Below are positions 33,235 to 41,891 of a DNA stretch of 64,000 nucleotides, in pieces (the stretch's first letter is position 1; each line of letters begins with the position of its first letter). The position numbers and the translations under genes were made by a program. Below the pieces are notes generated by a model. It searched no databases. It was not told where the DNA came from and saw nothing but the letters and a program-made list of their open reading frames with translations. The DNA is from Cereibacter sphaeroides (GTDB lineage: Bacteria > Pseudomonadota > Alphaproteobacteria > Rhodobacterales > Rhodobacteraceae), in NCBI GenBank assembly GCA_003243455.1, contig QFQS01000006.1, positions 95,079 to 159,078 of the forward strand, written 5' to 3'.

Positions 33235-33687
33235 ATGGACGAAGCCCGCATCATCGCCGATTTCGACCGATTGATCCTGCCGCACTTTACCGAGGATGAC
33301 GCCCTTGCATTGGGGGCGATACTCGTCCGCCTGGCGCGCGAGGGTGACCATCCGGTGGTCATCGACATCCGCACGTCTGATCGGACGCTGTTTCATGCGG
33401 CACTGCCGGGATCGGCGCCTCTGAACGACCTGTGGGCCAGACGGAAAAGCAATACGGCGCTGCTGTTCCAGTTGCCGTCGCTGCTGGTCGGCCTGCGCAA
33501 CCGGGTGAAAGGCCGGACGCTCGCTCATGACGGTCTGGACCACGGCCAATATGCCGATCACGGCGGTGCGGTCCCGATCAGGATTTCGGGCGCTGGCGTC
33601 GTTGCCTGCGCCACGGTTTCCGGCTTGCCGGAGGTCGAGGATCACCTGCTGGTCATCGCGGGGATCGATGCGATGCTTACCCGCTGA
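33235..33687 (+). CDS. UPF0303 / heme-degrading domain (DUF336-like) protein
   Basis: The product has 150 residues, the usual length of the UPF0303 family. Conserved blocks include DIRTSDRTLFHAALPGS and ARRKSNTALLFQ, and a C-terminal GLPEVEDHLLVI. The family shares the GlcG/HbpS fold (DUF336), some members of which bind or degrade heme. No biochemical role is known for this subgroup. Its last 11 bases overlap the end of the convergent cyclase gene. Confidence 0.85.
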   Translation: MDEARIIADFDRLILPHFTEDDALALGAILVRLAREGDHPVVIDIRTSDRTLFHAALPGSAPLNDLWARRKSNTALLFQLPSLLVGLRNRVKGRTLAHDGLDHGQYADHGGAVPIRISGAGVVACATVSGLPEVEDHLLVIAGIDAMLTR

Positions 33688-35443
33688 TTCCAGCGGCCGC
33701 GATCCCCGCTCTGACAACGGCCTTGTCCTTTTCGCGCGCGAAGGGAAGGCGCGCCAGATGGTCGGTCAGGTCGTAGTCGGGATTTATCTGCTTTAGTTCT
33801 GCCCAGACCGCCCGGGCCTCATCCGGGCGTCCCAGATGCCCAAGCGCGCAGGTGAGAAAGACCCGAGAGCGATCCGTGCCGGGCGCAAGCGCTATCCTGT
33901 GGCGGAAAGCTTCGGCGGCCCGTTCGGTTTTGCCGTCAAGCAGCAGCGCGATCCCCAGGAAATGTGTATACATTTGCCCTTCCAGCGGATCGAGCCTGAT
34001 CGCTTTTTCAAGCAGCGGAATGGCCGCTGCCGGATGGCCCAGATAAACCTCCAAGTTTCCCAAGGTGCCATAACCGCTGGCGAAACTGGGGTTGAGTGCA
34101 ACCGCACGCTCTGCATGGATCTTGGCCAAGGCATAATCGCCGCTGAACAGCTTGGCCAGGGCGAAGGCGTTATGCGCGACCGGCTCTGCGGGGTCTTTTT
34201 CCAGTGCAATCGTGGCAAAGTGGACGATCTGGTCAAGCGCATCCGGCGTACCGAGCCAACCATTGGTGAATTCCAGCGTATAGACCATGGCCAGGAACGC
34301 ATAGGGCAGCGCATAGTCCGGATCGGCGGCGATGGCCTCACGCAAAAGGCCGATGACCCGTTCGACGTTGGCTCGGTTGTCGCCCTCGGCCCGAAGCAGA
34401 TCGTTGGCGATCTCGCGCGCCTTCAGCACGAAGTCATGCGCGACAAGATCGGGGCCGCGCTGTGCACCTATACGTGCGCGTTCCACGGGGCGCAGTTGCA
34501 CCTTCAGCGCGCCGACGATCTGCAGCGTTACCTCGTCCTGCACGGCGAAGATATCGGTCAACTCCCGGTCGAAACGGTCGGCCCAGATATGCCCTCCTGT
34601 CCGCGCGTCGATCAACTGCGCAGAGATCCTCACCCGGTTGCCAGCGCGGCGGATGGACCCCTCCAGCACCGAGGTCACACCCAGTTCGCGCCCGACCACC
34701 CTAATGTCCTTGGTGCGGCCCCTGTAGGCAAAGCTGGAGTTGCGAGAGACCACCATCAGGCCTGCTATCTTTGACAGGTCGGTGATGATGTCCTCGCTGA
34801 TCCCGTCCGAGAAATATTCCTGTTCGGGGTCGTTCGACATGTTGTCGAACGGAAGGACGGCGATCGACGGCAGGTCCTCGGCCTTGGCTGCTGGTGCGGC
34901 GGCCGCCGCGCTGCCATCTCCGCCCCAACGCCAGGCGCGCACGGGAAGGGCGATGTTCTTCAGCACCAATTCGCCCGCGTCCGTAAATGTCAGGCTGACC
35001 TTGCCCGCCACCTGCGCATGGATGGCGTCCGAGATCAGTATACCGCAGCGGGGCGCCTGAGCCTCAAGCCGCGCAGCGACGTTCACGCCGTCGCCAAAGA
35101 TATCCTCGCCCTCGATGACGATGTCGCCCAGGTTGATGCCGATACGAAACTCGATGGGTTCGGCGCCATTGCGATCAGAGTTGTGGTCCGCCATGGCCCG
35201 CTGGATCGCCAGCGCGCAATCGACAGCATCGACAGCGCTGCCAAACTCGACCAGCGCGCCGTCGCCCATCATCTTGACCACACGGCCCCTATGAGTTGCG
35301 ACAGCTGGGTTGAAGCGTTTGGACCAGATTTCGCGAAGCGCGGCCAGGGTTCCCGCCTCGTCCTGTCCCATAAGCCGTGAATAACCCGCAACATCGGCCG
35401 CAAGTATCGCGGCAAGGCGGCGCTGGATACGGGTCTCGGTCAT
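33677..35443 (-). CDS. Class III adenylate/guanylate cyclase with C-terminal TPR domain
   Basis: About 588 residues from the ATG at 35443; an ATG at 35491 is also open. The cyclase domain (about 5-175) has both metal aspartates, in AADVAGYSRL and KMMGDGALVEF, and the dimer/base-binding segment GDGVNVAARLEAQA. A TolB-like region (SIAVLPFDNMSNDPEQEYFSDG in pieces, about 195-330) follows, then TPR-like repeats to the end. This architecture is common and numerous in alphaproteobacteria. It makes cAMP or cGMP, with the C-terminal part likely sensing or scaffolding. No direct link to the neighbours is evident. Confidence 0.88.
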   Translation of the reverse strand: MTETRIQRRLAAILAADVAGYSRLMGQDEAGTLAALREIWSKRFNPAVATHRGRVVKMMGDGALVEFGSAVDAVDCALAIQRAMADHNSDRNGAEPIEFRIGINLGDIVIEGEDIFGDGVNVAARLEAQAPRCGILISDAIHAQVAGKVSLTFTDAGELVLKNIALPVRAWRWGGDGSAAAAAPAAKAEDLPSIAVLPFDNMSNDPEQEYFSDGISEDIITDLSKIAGLMVVSRNSSFAYRGRTKDIRVVGRELGVTSVLEGSIRRAGNRVRISAQLIDARTGGHIWADRFDRELTDIFAVQDEVTLQIVGALKVQLRPVERARIGAQRGPDLVAHDFVLKAREIANDLLRAEGDNRANVERVIGLLREAIAADPDYALPYAFLAMVYTLEFTNGWLGTPDALDQIVHFATIALEKDPAEPVAHNAFALAKLFSGDYALAKIHAERAVALNPSFASGYGTLGNLEVYLGHPAAAIPLLEKAIRLDPLEGQMYTHFLGIALLLDGKTERAAEAFRHRIALAPGTDRSRVFLTCALGHLGRPDEARAVWAELKQINPDYDLTDHLARLPFAREKDKAVVRAGIAAAGISG

Positions 35444-35558
35444 TTCGGATCGGGCTTCCATGGTCGCGCGACAAGCAGTCGTCATGAACATAGGGGGCCA
35501 AGACGCCGTCCGCCACTGGCTCTGTCACGCGGCTAAAGCGGAAACCCGACCTCGGCCT

Positions 35559-36665
35559 TTAAGATCCCGTCATGATGCGCTGCCAGGCGCGGGTTCGCGC
35601 GGTGTCGTATTCGGGCGAGACGGCTGCCGAAATCCAGACGCGCGATTTGACAGCATCGTCGGGGTAGACCGCCGGGTTGTTGATGATCGAGGGGTCGACC
35701 AGCGCGTTCGCATCCTTGTTGGCATTGGCGTAGGCCGTGTAGTTCGTCGCCGCTGCGATCACATCGGGGCGCATCATGAAGTCCAGGAAGGCATGCGCGT
35801 TGTCCTTGTTCGGCGCATCTGCGGGGATGATGAAAGCATCGACCCACATCGTCCCGCCGGTCATCGGCACATCATAGCGCAGAGGTATGTCCAGGCCCGC
35901 TTCCTTTGCCCGCGTAATGGCCACGGCATAGTCGCCCGCCCAGTTGGTCGTCACACAAAGCTGCTCGTTGGCAAGGTTGGCGGTGTAAGAGTTGTTGTCG
36001 AACGACCGGATATAGGGCCGCACTTTCTCGAATGCCGCCACGACAGCGTCCAGATCGGCAGGGTCTTCGGACATCGGATCCTTGCCAAGGTAGGCCAGCA
36101 CCATCGGGATGATCGTGCCGGGGCTGTCGATGATGTTGATGCCGCAGGAAGCCAGCTTTTCGGCGATCTCGGGTTTGAAGATCACGTCGAAAGAGGTCGG
36201 ATCGGTGCCGGGGGCAAGCTCTTCGACCATCCTGGCATTTATCGTGACCCCCGTCGTTCCCCACATATAGGGCAGCGCGTGGGCATTGCCGGGATCAAGC
36301 TTGGCCATGACCTCCATGATCGAGGGGTCCATGTGGGCCAGATTTGGAAGCTTGGCCTTGTCGAGCGGGGCCATGATCCCGGCGGTATTGAACCGCGGCA
36401 GGTTGCGACCGGCGGTGACGACCACGTCGTAGCCGGACTGGCCGGCCATCAGTTTCGCCTCGGCAGCCTCGGCGCTGTCGTAAAGGTCGTAGACCGGGGT
36501 AATGCCGGTCGCCGCCTCGAAATCGGCAAGCGTGGTTTCTCCGATATAGTCGGCCCAGTTGTAGACATTGACGGTGCCGCCTTGGGCCAGTGCGATGCGG
36601 CTTACGAATGGCGTGGCAAGGGCGGCTATGCCTGCCCCAAGCGCCGCGCGGCGCGTGATGGTCAT
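35559..36665 (-). CDS. Periplasmic spermidine/putrescine-type substrate-binding protein (orphan)
   Basis: The product has 368 residues with a twin-arginine-like leader (TRRAALGAGIAALATPF) and probable cleavage after ALAQ. The mature start VNVYNWADYIGETTLADFEAAT matches PotD/PotF, as does YMWGTTGVTINARMV. No permease or ATPase gene is adjacent; it may feed another PotABC system, such as the one at 7.5-12 kb. A TTGAC-N6-GTCAA palindrome lies 90 bases upstream. Confidence 0.86.
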   Translation of the reverse strand: MTITRRAALGAGIAALATPFVSRIALAQGGTVNVYNWADYIGETTLADFEAATGITPVYDLYDSAEAAEAKLMAGQSGYDVVVTAGRNLPRFNTAGIMAPLDKAKLPNLAHMDPSIMEVMAKLDPGNAHALPYMWGTTGVTINARMVEELAPGTDPTSFDVIFKPEIAEKLASCGINIIDSPGTIIPMVLAYLGKDPMSEDPADLDAVVAAFEKVRPYIRSFDNNSYTANLANEQLCVTTNWAGDYAVAITRAKEAGLDIPLRYDVPMTGGTMWVDAFIIPADAPNKDNAHAFLDFMMRPDVIAAATNYTAYANANKDANALVDPSIINNPAVYPDDAVKSRVWISAAVSPEYDTARTRAWQRIMTGS

Positions 36666-36754
36666 GGGTTGGTCCTCGCTGTTGGACGGGCCCCTGTTGG
36701 CCGGGGCCTCGTCAATCAGCGTAGCAACCTCGGGCCTGCGTCAGCAATGCCTAA

Positions 36755-36770
36755 TTGACGGCGCAGTCAA
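36755..36770. promoter_or_regulatory. Candidate weaker RutR-like palindrome upstream of the orphan binding-protein gene
   Basis: TTGACGGCGCAGTCAA keeps the outer TTGAC/GTCAA arms of the RutR sites at the same spacing but lacks the inner CC/GG pair. It lies between the cupin stop (36779) and the binding-protein start (36665). Chance occurrence cannot be excluded. Confidence 0.3.
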
Positions 36771-36778
36771 AATGGCGG

Positions 36779-37063
36779 TCATTTCAGCTCGACTTCGATG
36801 AAACTCATGCCATCTCCGTCGCAGACGACGTTGTGCTCCACCCCTTCGCTGCGGCGATAGGCAGCACCGGCGGGGACAAGCACCATGCGACTGCCACCGC
36901 CCGGTTCTTCGATCAGCATGGGGCAGTCGGTGACGGCGGTGATGACATAGTCATGCCCGTGGCGATGCCAGCCGGTTTCAGCGCCCGGACCGAAATCAAA
37001 GCGCGTCACCCGAACCCTGTCGTCATTGACCAGTGTGGTTGCGGTGCATGCCGGGCGCGTCAC
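36779..37063 (-). CDS. Small cupin protein (94 aa)
   Basis: The product has 94 residues forming one cupin barrel, with metal ligands in WHRHGHDYVITAV (about 32-44) and VEHNVV near residue 77. Its ATG overlaps the transaminase stop (ATGA), so it is translated with that enzyme. Its role is unknown; small cupins linked to amino-acid or pyrimidine catabolism can be isomerases, dioxygenases or binding proteins. Confidence 0.8.
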   Translation of the reverse strand: MTRPACTATTLVNDDRVRVTRFDFGPGAETGWHRHGHDYVITAVTDCPMLIEEPGGGSRMVLVPAGAAYRRSEGVEHNVVCDGDGMSFIEVELK

Positions 37064-38388
37064 GGCAGCGCCTTCAGCACATCGGTCAGCTTGCCAATCA
37101 GATCGTCGATCTGGGCCTTGGTGATGATCAGCGGCGGCGACATGGCGATGATGTCGCCCGTCGTGCGGATCAGGATGCCCTTGTCATAGGCGTTCAGGAA
37201 GGCTGTGAAGGCGCGCTTCGTCGGCTCGCCCGCGATTGGTTCCAGCTCGACCGCGCCGATCAGGCCCATGTTGCGAATGTCGATGACATGGGGCAGCCCA
37301 TTCAGGCTGTGCAGCGCCTGCTCCCAATAAGGCGCAAGCTCGGCGCAACGTTCAAATAGCCCCTCTTCCTTATAGGTTTCCAGCGTGGCGATCCCCGCCG
37401 CCGAGGCGATGGGGTTGCCGGAATAGGTATAGCCGTGGAACAGCTCGATCATGTGCTCCGGCCCCTGCATGAAGGCGTCATGCACCTCGGCCGTGGTCAG
37501 CACCGCACCCATCGGGATCACCCCGTTGGTCAGGCCCTTGGCGGTCGTCATCATGTCGGGCAGCACGTCGAAATGCTGGGCAGCAAATGCCGAACCAAGA
37601 CGCCCGAAGCCGGTGATTACCTCATCAAAGATCAGCAGGATGCCGTGCTTTTTCGTGATAGCGCGAAGCTTTTCCAGATAGCCCCTGGGCGGCAGCAGAA
37701 CGCCCGTGGACCCCGCCATCGGCTCCACGATCACCGCGGCTATGGTCTCTGCCCCATGCAGCGCCACGATCCGATCGAGCTCGTCAGCAAGGTTCGCACC
37801 ATGCTCGGGCTGGCCTTTAGAGAAGGCGTTTTGCGCAGGCAGATGCGTATGCGGCAGGTGGTCGACGCCGTTCAGCAGGCTGCCGAAAACCTTGCGGTTA
37901 TTGACGATGCCGCCCACCGAGATGCCACCGAAGTTCACCCCGTGATAACCACGCTCGCGCCCGATCAGCCGTGTGCGCGCGCCCTCGCCCCGCGCGCGGT
38001 GATAGGCAATGGCGAGTTTCAGCGCCGTTTCAACGCTTTCCGAGCCCGAATTGGTGTAAAATACATGCTCAATGCCCTTTGGGGCGATGTCGATGATCCG
38101 GTTGGCCAGTTCAAAGGCAATCGGATGGCCCATCTGGAATGCGGGCGCATAGTCCAGCTCTGCCGCCTGCCGCTGGATCGCCTCGGTGATCTTCGGGCGG
38201 CAATGGCCCGCGTTGCAGCACCAAAGGCCCGCCGTGCCGTCCAGCACCTGTCGCCCGTCCGAGGTCGTGTAATACATATCCTTTGCGGCCACGAACATGC
38301 GTGGCTGCTTTTTGAACTGCCGGTTCGATGTGAACGGCATCCAGAAGGCGTTCAGATCGTTGGGCGTTGCTTTGCGGTCGAGCGCCAT
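37060..38388 (-). CDS. Beta-alanine:pyruvate transaminase (class III omega-aminotransferase)
   Basis: The product has 442 residues. It aligns closely, from memory, with Pseudomonas omega-amino acid:pyruvate aminotransferase: FWMPFTSNRQF, HVFYTNSGSESVETA, GRERGYHGVNFGG, DEVITGFGRLG and the PLP lysine in TTAKGLTNGVIP (about 286). It converts beta-alanine, the product of reductive uracil degradation, to malonate semialdehyde. A RutR-type operator lies 25 bases upstream of the ATG, between it and the divergent rutR-like gene. The cupin gene overlaps its 3' end. Confidence 0.92.
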   Translation of the reverse strand: MALDRKATPNDLNAFWMPFTSNRQFKKQPRMFVAAKDMYYTTSDGRQVLDGTAGLWCCNAGHCRPKITEAIQRQAAELDYAPAFQMGHPIAFELANRIIDIAPKGIEHVFYTNSGSESVETALKLAIAYHRARGEGARTRLIGRERGYHGVNFGGISVGGIVNNRKVFGSLLNGVDHLPHTHLPAQNAFSKGQPEHGANLADELDRIVALHGAETIAAVIVEPMAGSTGVLLPPRGYLEKLRAITKKHGILLIFDEVITGFGRLGSAFAAQHFDVLPDMMTTAKGLTNGVIPMGAVLTTAEVHDAFMQGPEHMIELFHGYTYSGNPIASAAGIATLETYKEEGLFERCAELAPYWEQALHSLNGLPHVIDIRNMGLIGAVELEPIAGEPTKRAFTAFLNAYDKGILIRTTGDIIAMSPPLIITKAQIDDLIGKLTDVLKALP

Positions 38389-38413
38389 GAATGTCCTCGC
38401 TAGCGTTGATAAT

Positions 38414-38429
38414 TTGACCGAACGGTCAG
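38414..38429. promoter_or_regulatory. RutR-type operator between transaminase and rutR-like genes
   Basis: TTGACCGAACGGTCAG differs by one base from the site at 33069-33084. It lies in the 154-base divergent promoter region and could control both the transaminase and the repressor itself. Confidence 0.75.
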
Positions 38430-38542
38430 TTCTGCTTTAGCACTAAGGACAGGATGCAAAGAGACACGACACTGGCCCGATACTGCTTGAATCCGCAGGC
38501 TAGCGCTGGCCTGAACCGCTGGCAAGTCGGCGGCGGCACCGC

Positions 38543-39157
38543 ATGAGCCGGTCCCGCACCCGCATCCAGCAGCGCAACTCCGAAACCATTCTGGAGGCCG
38601 CGCTGGAGGTGTTCGCGCAGCACGGATTCCGCGGTGCGACGCTGGACCAGATCGCGGATGTGGCGGGGTTGTCGAAGCCAAACTTGCTGTATTACTTCAC
38701 CTCGAAAGAGGCGATCCACGTCGCCCTTCTGTCCGGCCTTCTGGTTACATGGCTTGATCCCTTGCGCGCGATGGACCCGGATGGCGAGCCGGTGGAAGAG
38801 GTGCTGGCCTATGTCCAGCGCAAGCTGGAGCTTTCCCGCGACTATCCGCGCGAGAGCCGCCTGTTCGCCAATGAAATCCTTCAGGGCGCGCCTCGCATCC
38901 GTCAGGTGATCGAAGGCGACCTGAGGGAACTGGTGCAGGAAAAGGCCGTAGTCCTGACGCACTGGATGGATCAGGGGCGGATTGCCCACGTGCATCCGGT
39001 GCATCTGATCTTTTCGATATGGGCCCTGACGCAGCACTATGCCGATTTCGACGTGCAGGTTCGTGCCGTCCTGGGGCCCGAGGAAACGGACCCCTTCCCC
39101 AAGGCAGGCGACTATCTTCGAACGCTTTTCACGCGGCTGCTTTCGCCTGCAAGATAG
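38543..39157 (+). CDS. rutR: RutR-like TetR-family pyrimidine-responsive repressor
   Basis: The product has 204 residues. The TetR HTH (about 15-60: GATLDQIADVAGLSKPNLLYYF) is followed by a ligand domain with blocks shared with E. coli RutR: LSRDYPRESRLFANEIL, HLIFSIWALTQHYADF. E. coli RutR releases DNA on binding uracil or thymine. The two near-identical RutR-type palindromes in this window match its expected site. It is divergent from the transaminase gene. Confidence 0.9.
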   Translation: MSRSRTRIQQRNSETILEAALEVFAQHGFRGATLDQIADVAGLSKPNLLYYFTSKEAIHVALLSGLLVTWLDPLRAMDPDGEPVEEVLAYVQRKLELSRDYPRESRLFANEILQGAPRIRQVIEGDLRELVQEKAVVLTHWMDQGRIAHVHPVHLIFSIWALTQHYADFDVQVRAVLGPEETDPFPKAGDYLRTLFTRLLSPAR

Positions 39158-39229
39158 GACCATAGGCTCAGGCTTGCCGCGCTGCGGCGTCCCGGAGTAT
39201 ATCGGGCGGGTTGTAATGTGAGTCCCCCG

Positions 39230-41131
39230 ATGGCGAGCCAGCCGACGACCGCCGAAGAGGAGGTCGCCCATCACAAACCCCAGGCACTGTGGGCCCTTGT
39301 CCTCGGTTCTGTCGGGGTCGTTTATGGCGACATCGGGACAAGCCCGCTTTATGCGCTGCGCGAGGCGCTGACTGGCGCCATGGAAGACGGGCTGTTGCGC
39401 ACCGAGATCATCGGCGTCGTCTCGCTGCTGCTATGGACGCTGATGCTGATCGTCTCGATCAAGTATGTCGTGCTCATCATGCGGGCCGACAACCGGGGCG
39501 AGGGCGGCACGTTATCTCTGGTCGCGCTGGCCCAGCAGGCTTTCGGGCGCAGGACCGCGCCCATCCTGGTGCTTGGGGTGTTGGGAACGGCCCTTTTCTT
39601 TGGGGACGCGATCATCACTCCCGCAATCTCGGTTCTGTCCGCAGTCGAGGGGTTGAAACTGGTCACGCCAGCGCTGGACCAGTTCGTGATTCCCCTGACC
39701 CTGATCATTATTTTCGGCGTGTTCTGGGTCCAGCATATCGGAACCGAAGGCGTCTCACGATATTTCGGGCCGATCACGCTCGTCTGGTTCATCGTGATGG
39801 GTATTCTTGGGATATCGCACATAGGGGATGACATCGGCATCCTTCTAGCACTCAATCCCTACTATGCGGTCGAGTTCCTGTTCGAGCATGGCTTCACGTC
39901 ACTACCGGTGATGGGTTCGGTCTTTCTTGCCGTGACCGGGGCCGAAGCGCTGTACGCCGACATGGGCCATTTCGGTCGCAAGCCCATTCGCATCGCCTGG
40001 GGAGTCGTGGTGTTTCCGGCGCTTATGCTCAGCTATCTTGGACAGGGCGCATTGGTTCTTAACGATCCGACCGCAGTGGTGAACCCGTTCTACCTTCTGG
40101 CACCGGACTGGTTCCTGTTGCCGCTGGTGATCCTTGCTACGGCCGCGACGGTCATCGCCTGTCAGGCGGTGATTTCGGGCGCATTCTCGATGGCGCGGCA
40201 GGCGGTGCAGATGGGGCTGATGCCGAGGCTTGAGGTGCGGCACACCTCTGAGCGACAGGTTGGGCAGATTTTCATGCCGCAGGTCAACCGGATGCTGTTT
40301 ATGGGCGTCGTGGCGCTGGTGTTGGCCTTCGGCAGTTCGGCCAGCCTTGCCAGCGCCTATGGCATCGCGGTGACCGGCACGATGGTGACGACCACTCTGC
40401 TGGGCGCGGTGGTATTCCGTCGGCTTTGGAAATGGTCAAAGACCTCCATCGCGTTGGTCTTCGGTCCGTTCCTGCTGCTTGAGACAATGTTCCTGGTGGC
40501 CAACCTCAGCAAGTTTGTCGACGGCGGGTGGGTGCCGCTTAGCCTGGCGGTGCTGGTCTGCGTGATGATCTGGACCTGGATGCGGGGCACCGCCTATGTC
40601 CAGCGGAAGGCGCGACAGGGGGCCGTTACCCTGGAGAAACTGATCGAGATGCTGGGCAAAAGCAAACGGCTGCTGGAAGTGCCGGGCACTGCCGTGTTCC
40701 TGACCTCGGACCCCGAGACAGCGCCGTCAGCCTTGATGCACAATATCAAGCATAATCAGGTGCTGCATAAGCTGAACATGATCGTTACGGTTCAAGTGGC
40801 GAATACCCCCTATGTGGCCGAGGCCGACCGGTTGATTGTGGAGCCGCTGAATGAGCGATTCACGCGGGTCAGGATGGCGTTCGGTTATATGGAGGAGCCG
40901 AACGTGCCCAAGGCGCTGATGCTGGCGCGGCGCCAAGGACAGAAATTCGACATCATGAGCACCTCTTTCTTTCTGAACCGCCGGTCGTTCCGAAGCGCCC
41001 AGAACGAGGGATTGCCAGCGTGGCAGGAAAGGCTGTTCGTGGGAATGACGAAGCAGGCCTCGAACGCGACTGACTTCTATCGGCTGCCGGTGAACCGGGT
41101 GATCGAGCTGGGGCAGCAGCTGGCGATCTGA
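39230..41131 (+). CDS. kup: Kup potassium uptake protein
   Basis: About 633 residues from the ATG at 39230; a GTG at 39218 adds four. Twelve hydrophobic segments and the KUP signature VVYGDIGTSPLYALREAL (about 32-49) are present, with FFGDAIITPAISVLSAVEG later. The C-terminal cytoplasmic domain (about 480-633) is intact. It is a proton-coupled K+ importer in the inner membrane. It follows rutR by 72 bases but has no evident functional link to pyrimidine metabolism. Confidence 0.93.
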   Translation: MASQPTTAEEEVAHHKPQALWALVLGSVGVVYGDIGTSPLYALREALTGAMEDGLLRTEIIGVVSLLLWTLMLIVSIKYVVLIMRADNRGEGGTLSLVALAQQAFGRRTAPILVLGVLGTALFFGDAIITPAISVLSAVEGLKLVTPALDQFVIPLTLIIIFGVFWVQHIGTEGVSRYFGPITLVWFIVMGILGISHIGDDIGILLALNPYYAVEFLFEHGFTSLPVMGSVFLAVTGAEALYADMGHFGRKPIRIAWGVVVFPALMLSYLGQGALVLNDPTAVVNPFYLLAPDWFLLPLVILATAATVIACQAVISGAFSMARQAVQMGLMPRLEVRHTSERQVGQIFMPQVNRMLFMGVVALVLAFGSSASLASAYGIAVTGTMVTTTLLGAVVFRRLWKWSKTSIALVFGPFLLLETMFLVANLSKFVDGGWVPLSLAVLVCVMIWTWMRGTAYVQRKARQGAVTLEKLIEMLGKSKRLLEVPGTAVFLTSDPETAPSALMHNIKHNQVLHKLNMIVTVQVANTPYVAEADRLIVEPLNERFTRVRMAFGYMEEPNVPKALMLARRQGQKFDIMSTSFFLNRRSFRSAQNEGLPAWQERLFVGMTKQASNATDFYRLPVNRVIELGQQLAI

Positions 41132-41225
41132 GGCGATGGCATTGAACGCGTGCAATGTCCGCTAAGCCACTGATATTGCTTGCAAGATGATTTTCCGTTT
41201 ACTCAATCTTAAGATATTTCGCCTG

Positions 41226-41891
41226 TCAGACGGGCGCCGGGAACAGCGTCATCTCGGAGACCACCGTTTCAGGCGACAGCGCCAGCACCATCTCGATGGC
41301 GGTGCAAAGGTCGGGGACGGTCAGCCTTGGGCCGGAGCCTGCGGGGTCGGTTGCGACGTCATCCGGGTTGATCATCGTAATGCGGATGCCCCTGCCCGCC
41401 AGTGCGACGGCCATCGCCTGCGCCGCCGCCCGCAGCCCGGCTTTGGAGGCGTTGTAGGCGACTTCTGGCAGGCCGATGTTATCCAGCCCGCTGGTCGAGC
41501 CGACGAAGACCACGCGGCCGCCGGGGCGGTCCGCGCTGCGCGAGAGCGGCGCGATCAGGGCCTGGGTCAGCAGGATCGGCGCGGTCAGGTTGACAGCGAG
41601 GACCGTTTGGGTCTCGGTCACCGGGGAAAGGGCGAAGTCGTAGCCTTCGCCGAAGGCCTCTTTCTCCCAGATACCGGCGACATGGATAAGGGCGTCAAGC
41701 GGGGCATCGCCTACGGCGGCGGCGGCCGCCGCGATCTGGTCGGCGTCGGCAAGATCCGCGCCAATCCAGCGGGTGCCCGCCACGGCGGGCCTGCGCGAAA
41801 TCGCGATGACCTCGTCCCCCGATGCCAGAAATCTCTGTGCCAGCGCCGCTCCGATGCCGGAACTTGCTCCTGTTATGACGATGCGCCTCAC
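41226..41891 (-). CDS. SDR family oxidoreductase
   Basis: The product has 221 residues. The NAD(P) motif ITGASSGIGAALA is at residues 6-18, NAG-equivalent HVAGIWE at about 89, catalytic Ser in VGSTSG and the YxxxK pair in YNASKAG at about 145. Its start overlaps the end of preA by 4 bases (ATGA), so it is co-translated with the dihydropyrimidine dehydrogenase subunit. It could reduce malonate semialdehyde or a similar carbonyl downstream of the pathway; that role is only inferred from position. Confidence 0.84.
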   Translation of the reverse strand: MRRIVITGASSGIGAALAQRFLASGDEVIAISRRPAVAGTRWIGADLADADQIAAAAAAVGDAPLDALIHVAGIWEKEAFGEGYDFALSPVTETQTVLAVNLTAPILLTQALIAPLSRSADRPGGRVVFVGSTSGLDNIGLPEVAYNASKAGLRAAAQAMAVALAGRGIRITMINPDDVATDPAGSGPRLTVPDLCTAIEMVLALSPETVVSEMTLFPAPV

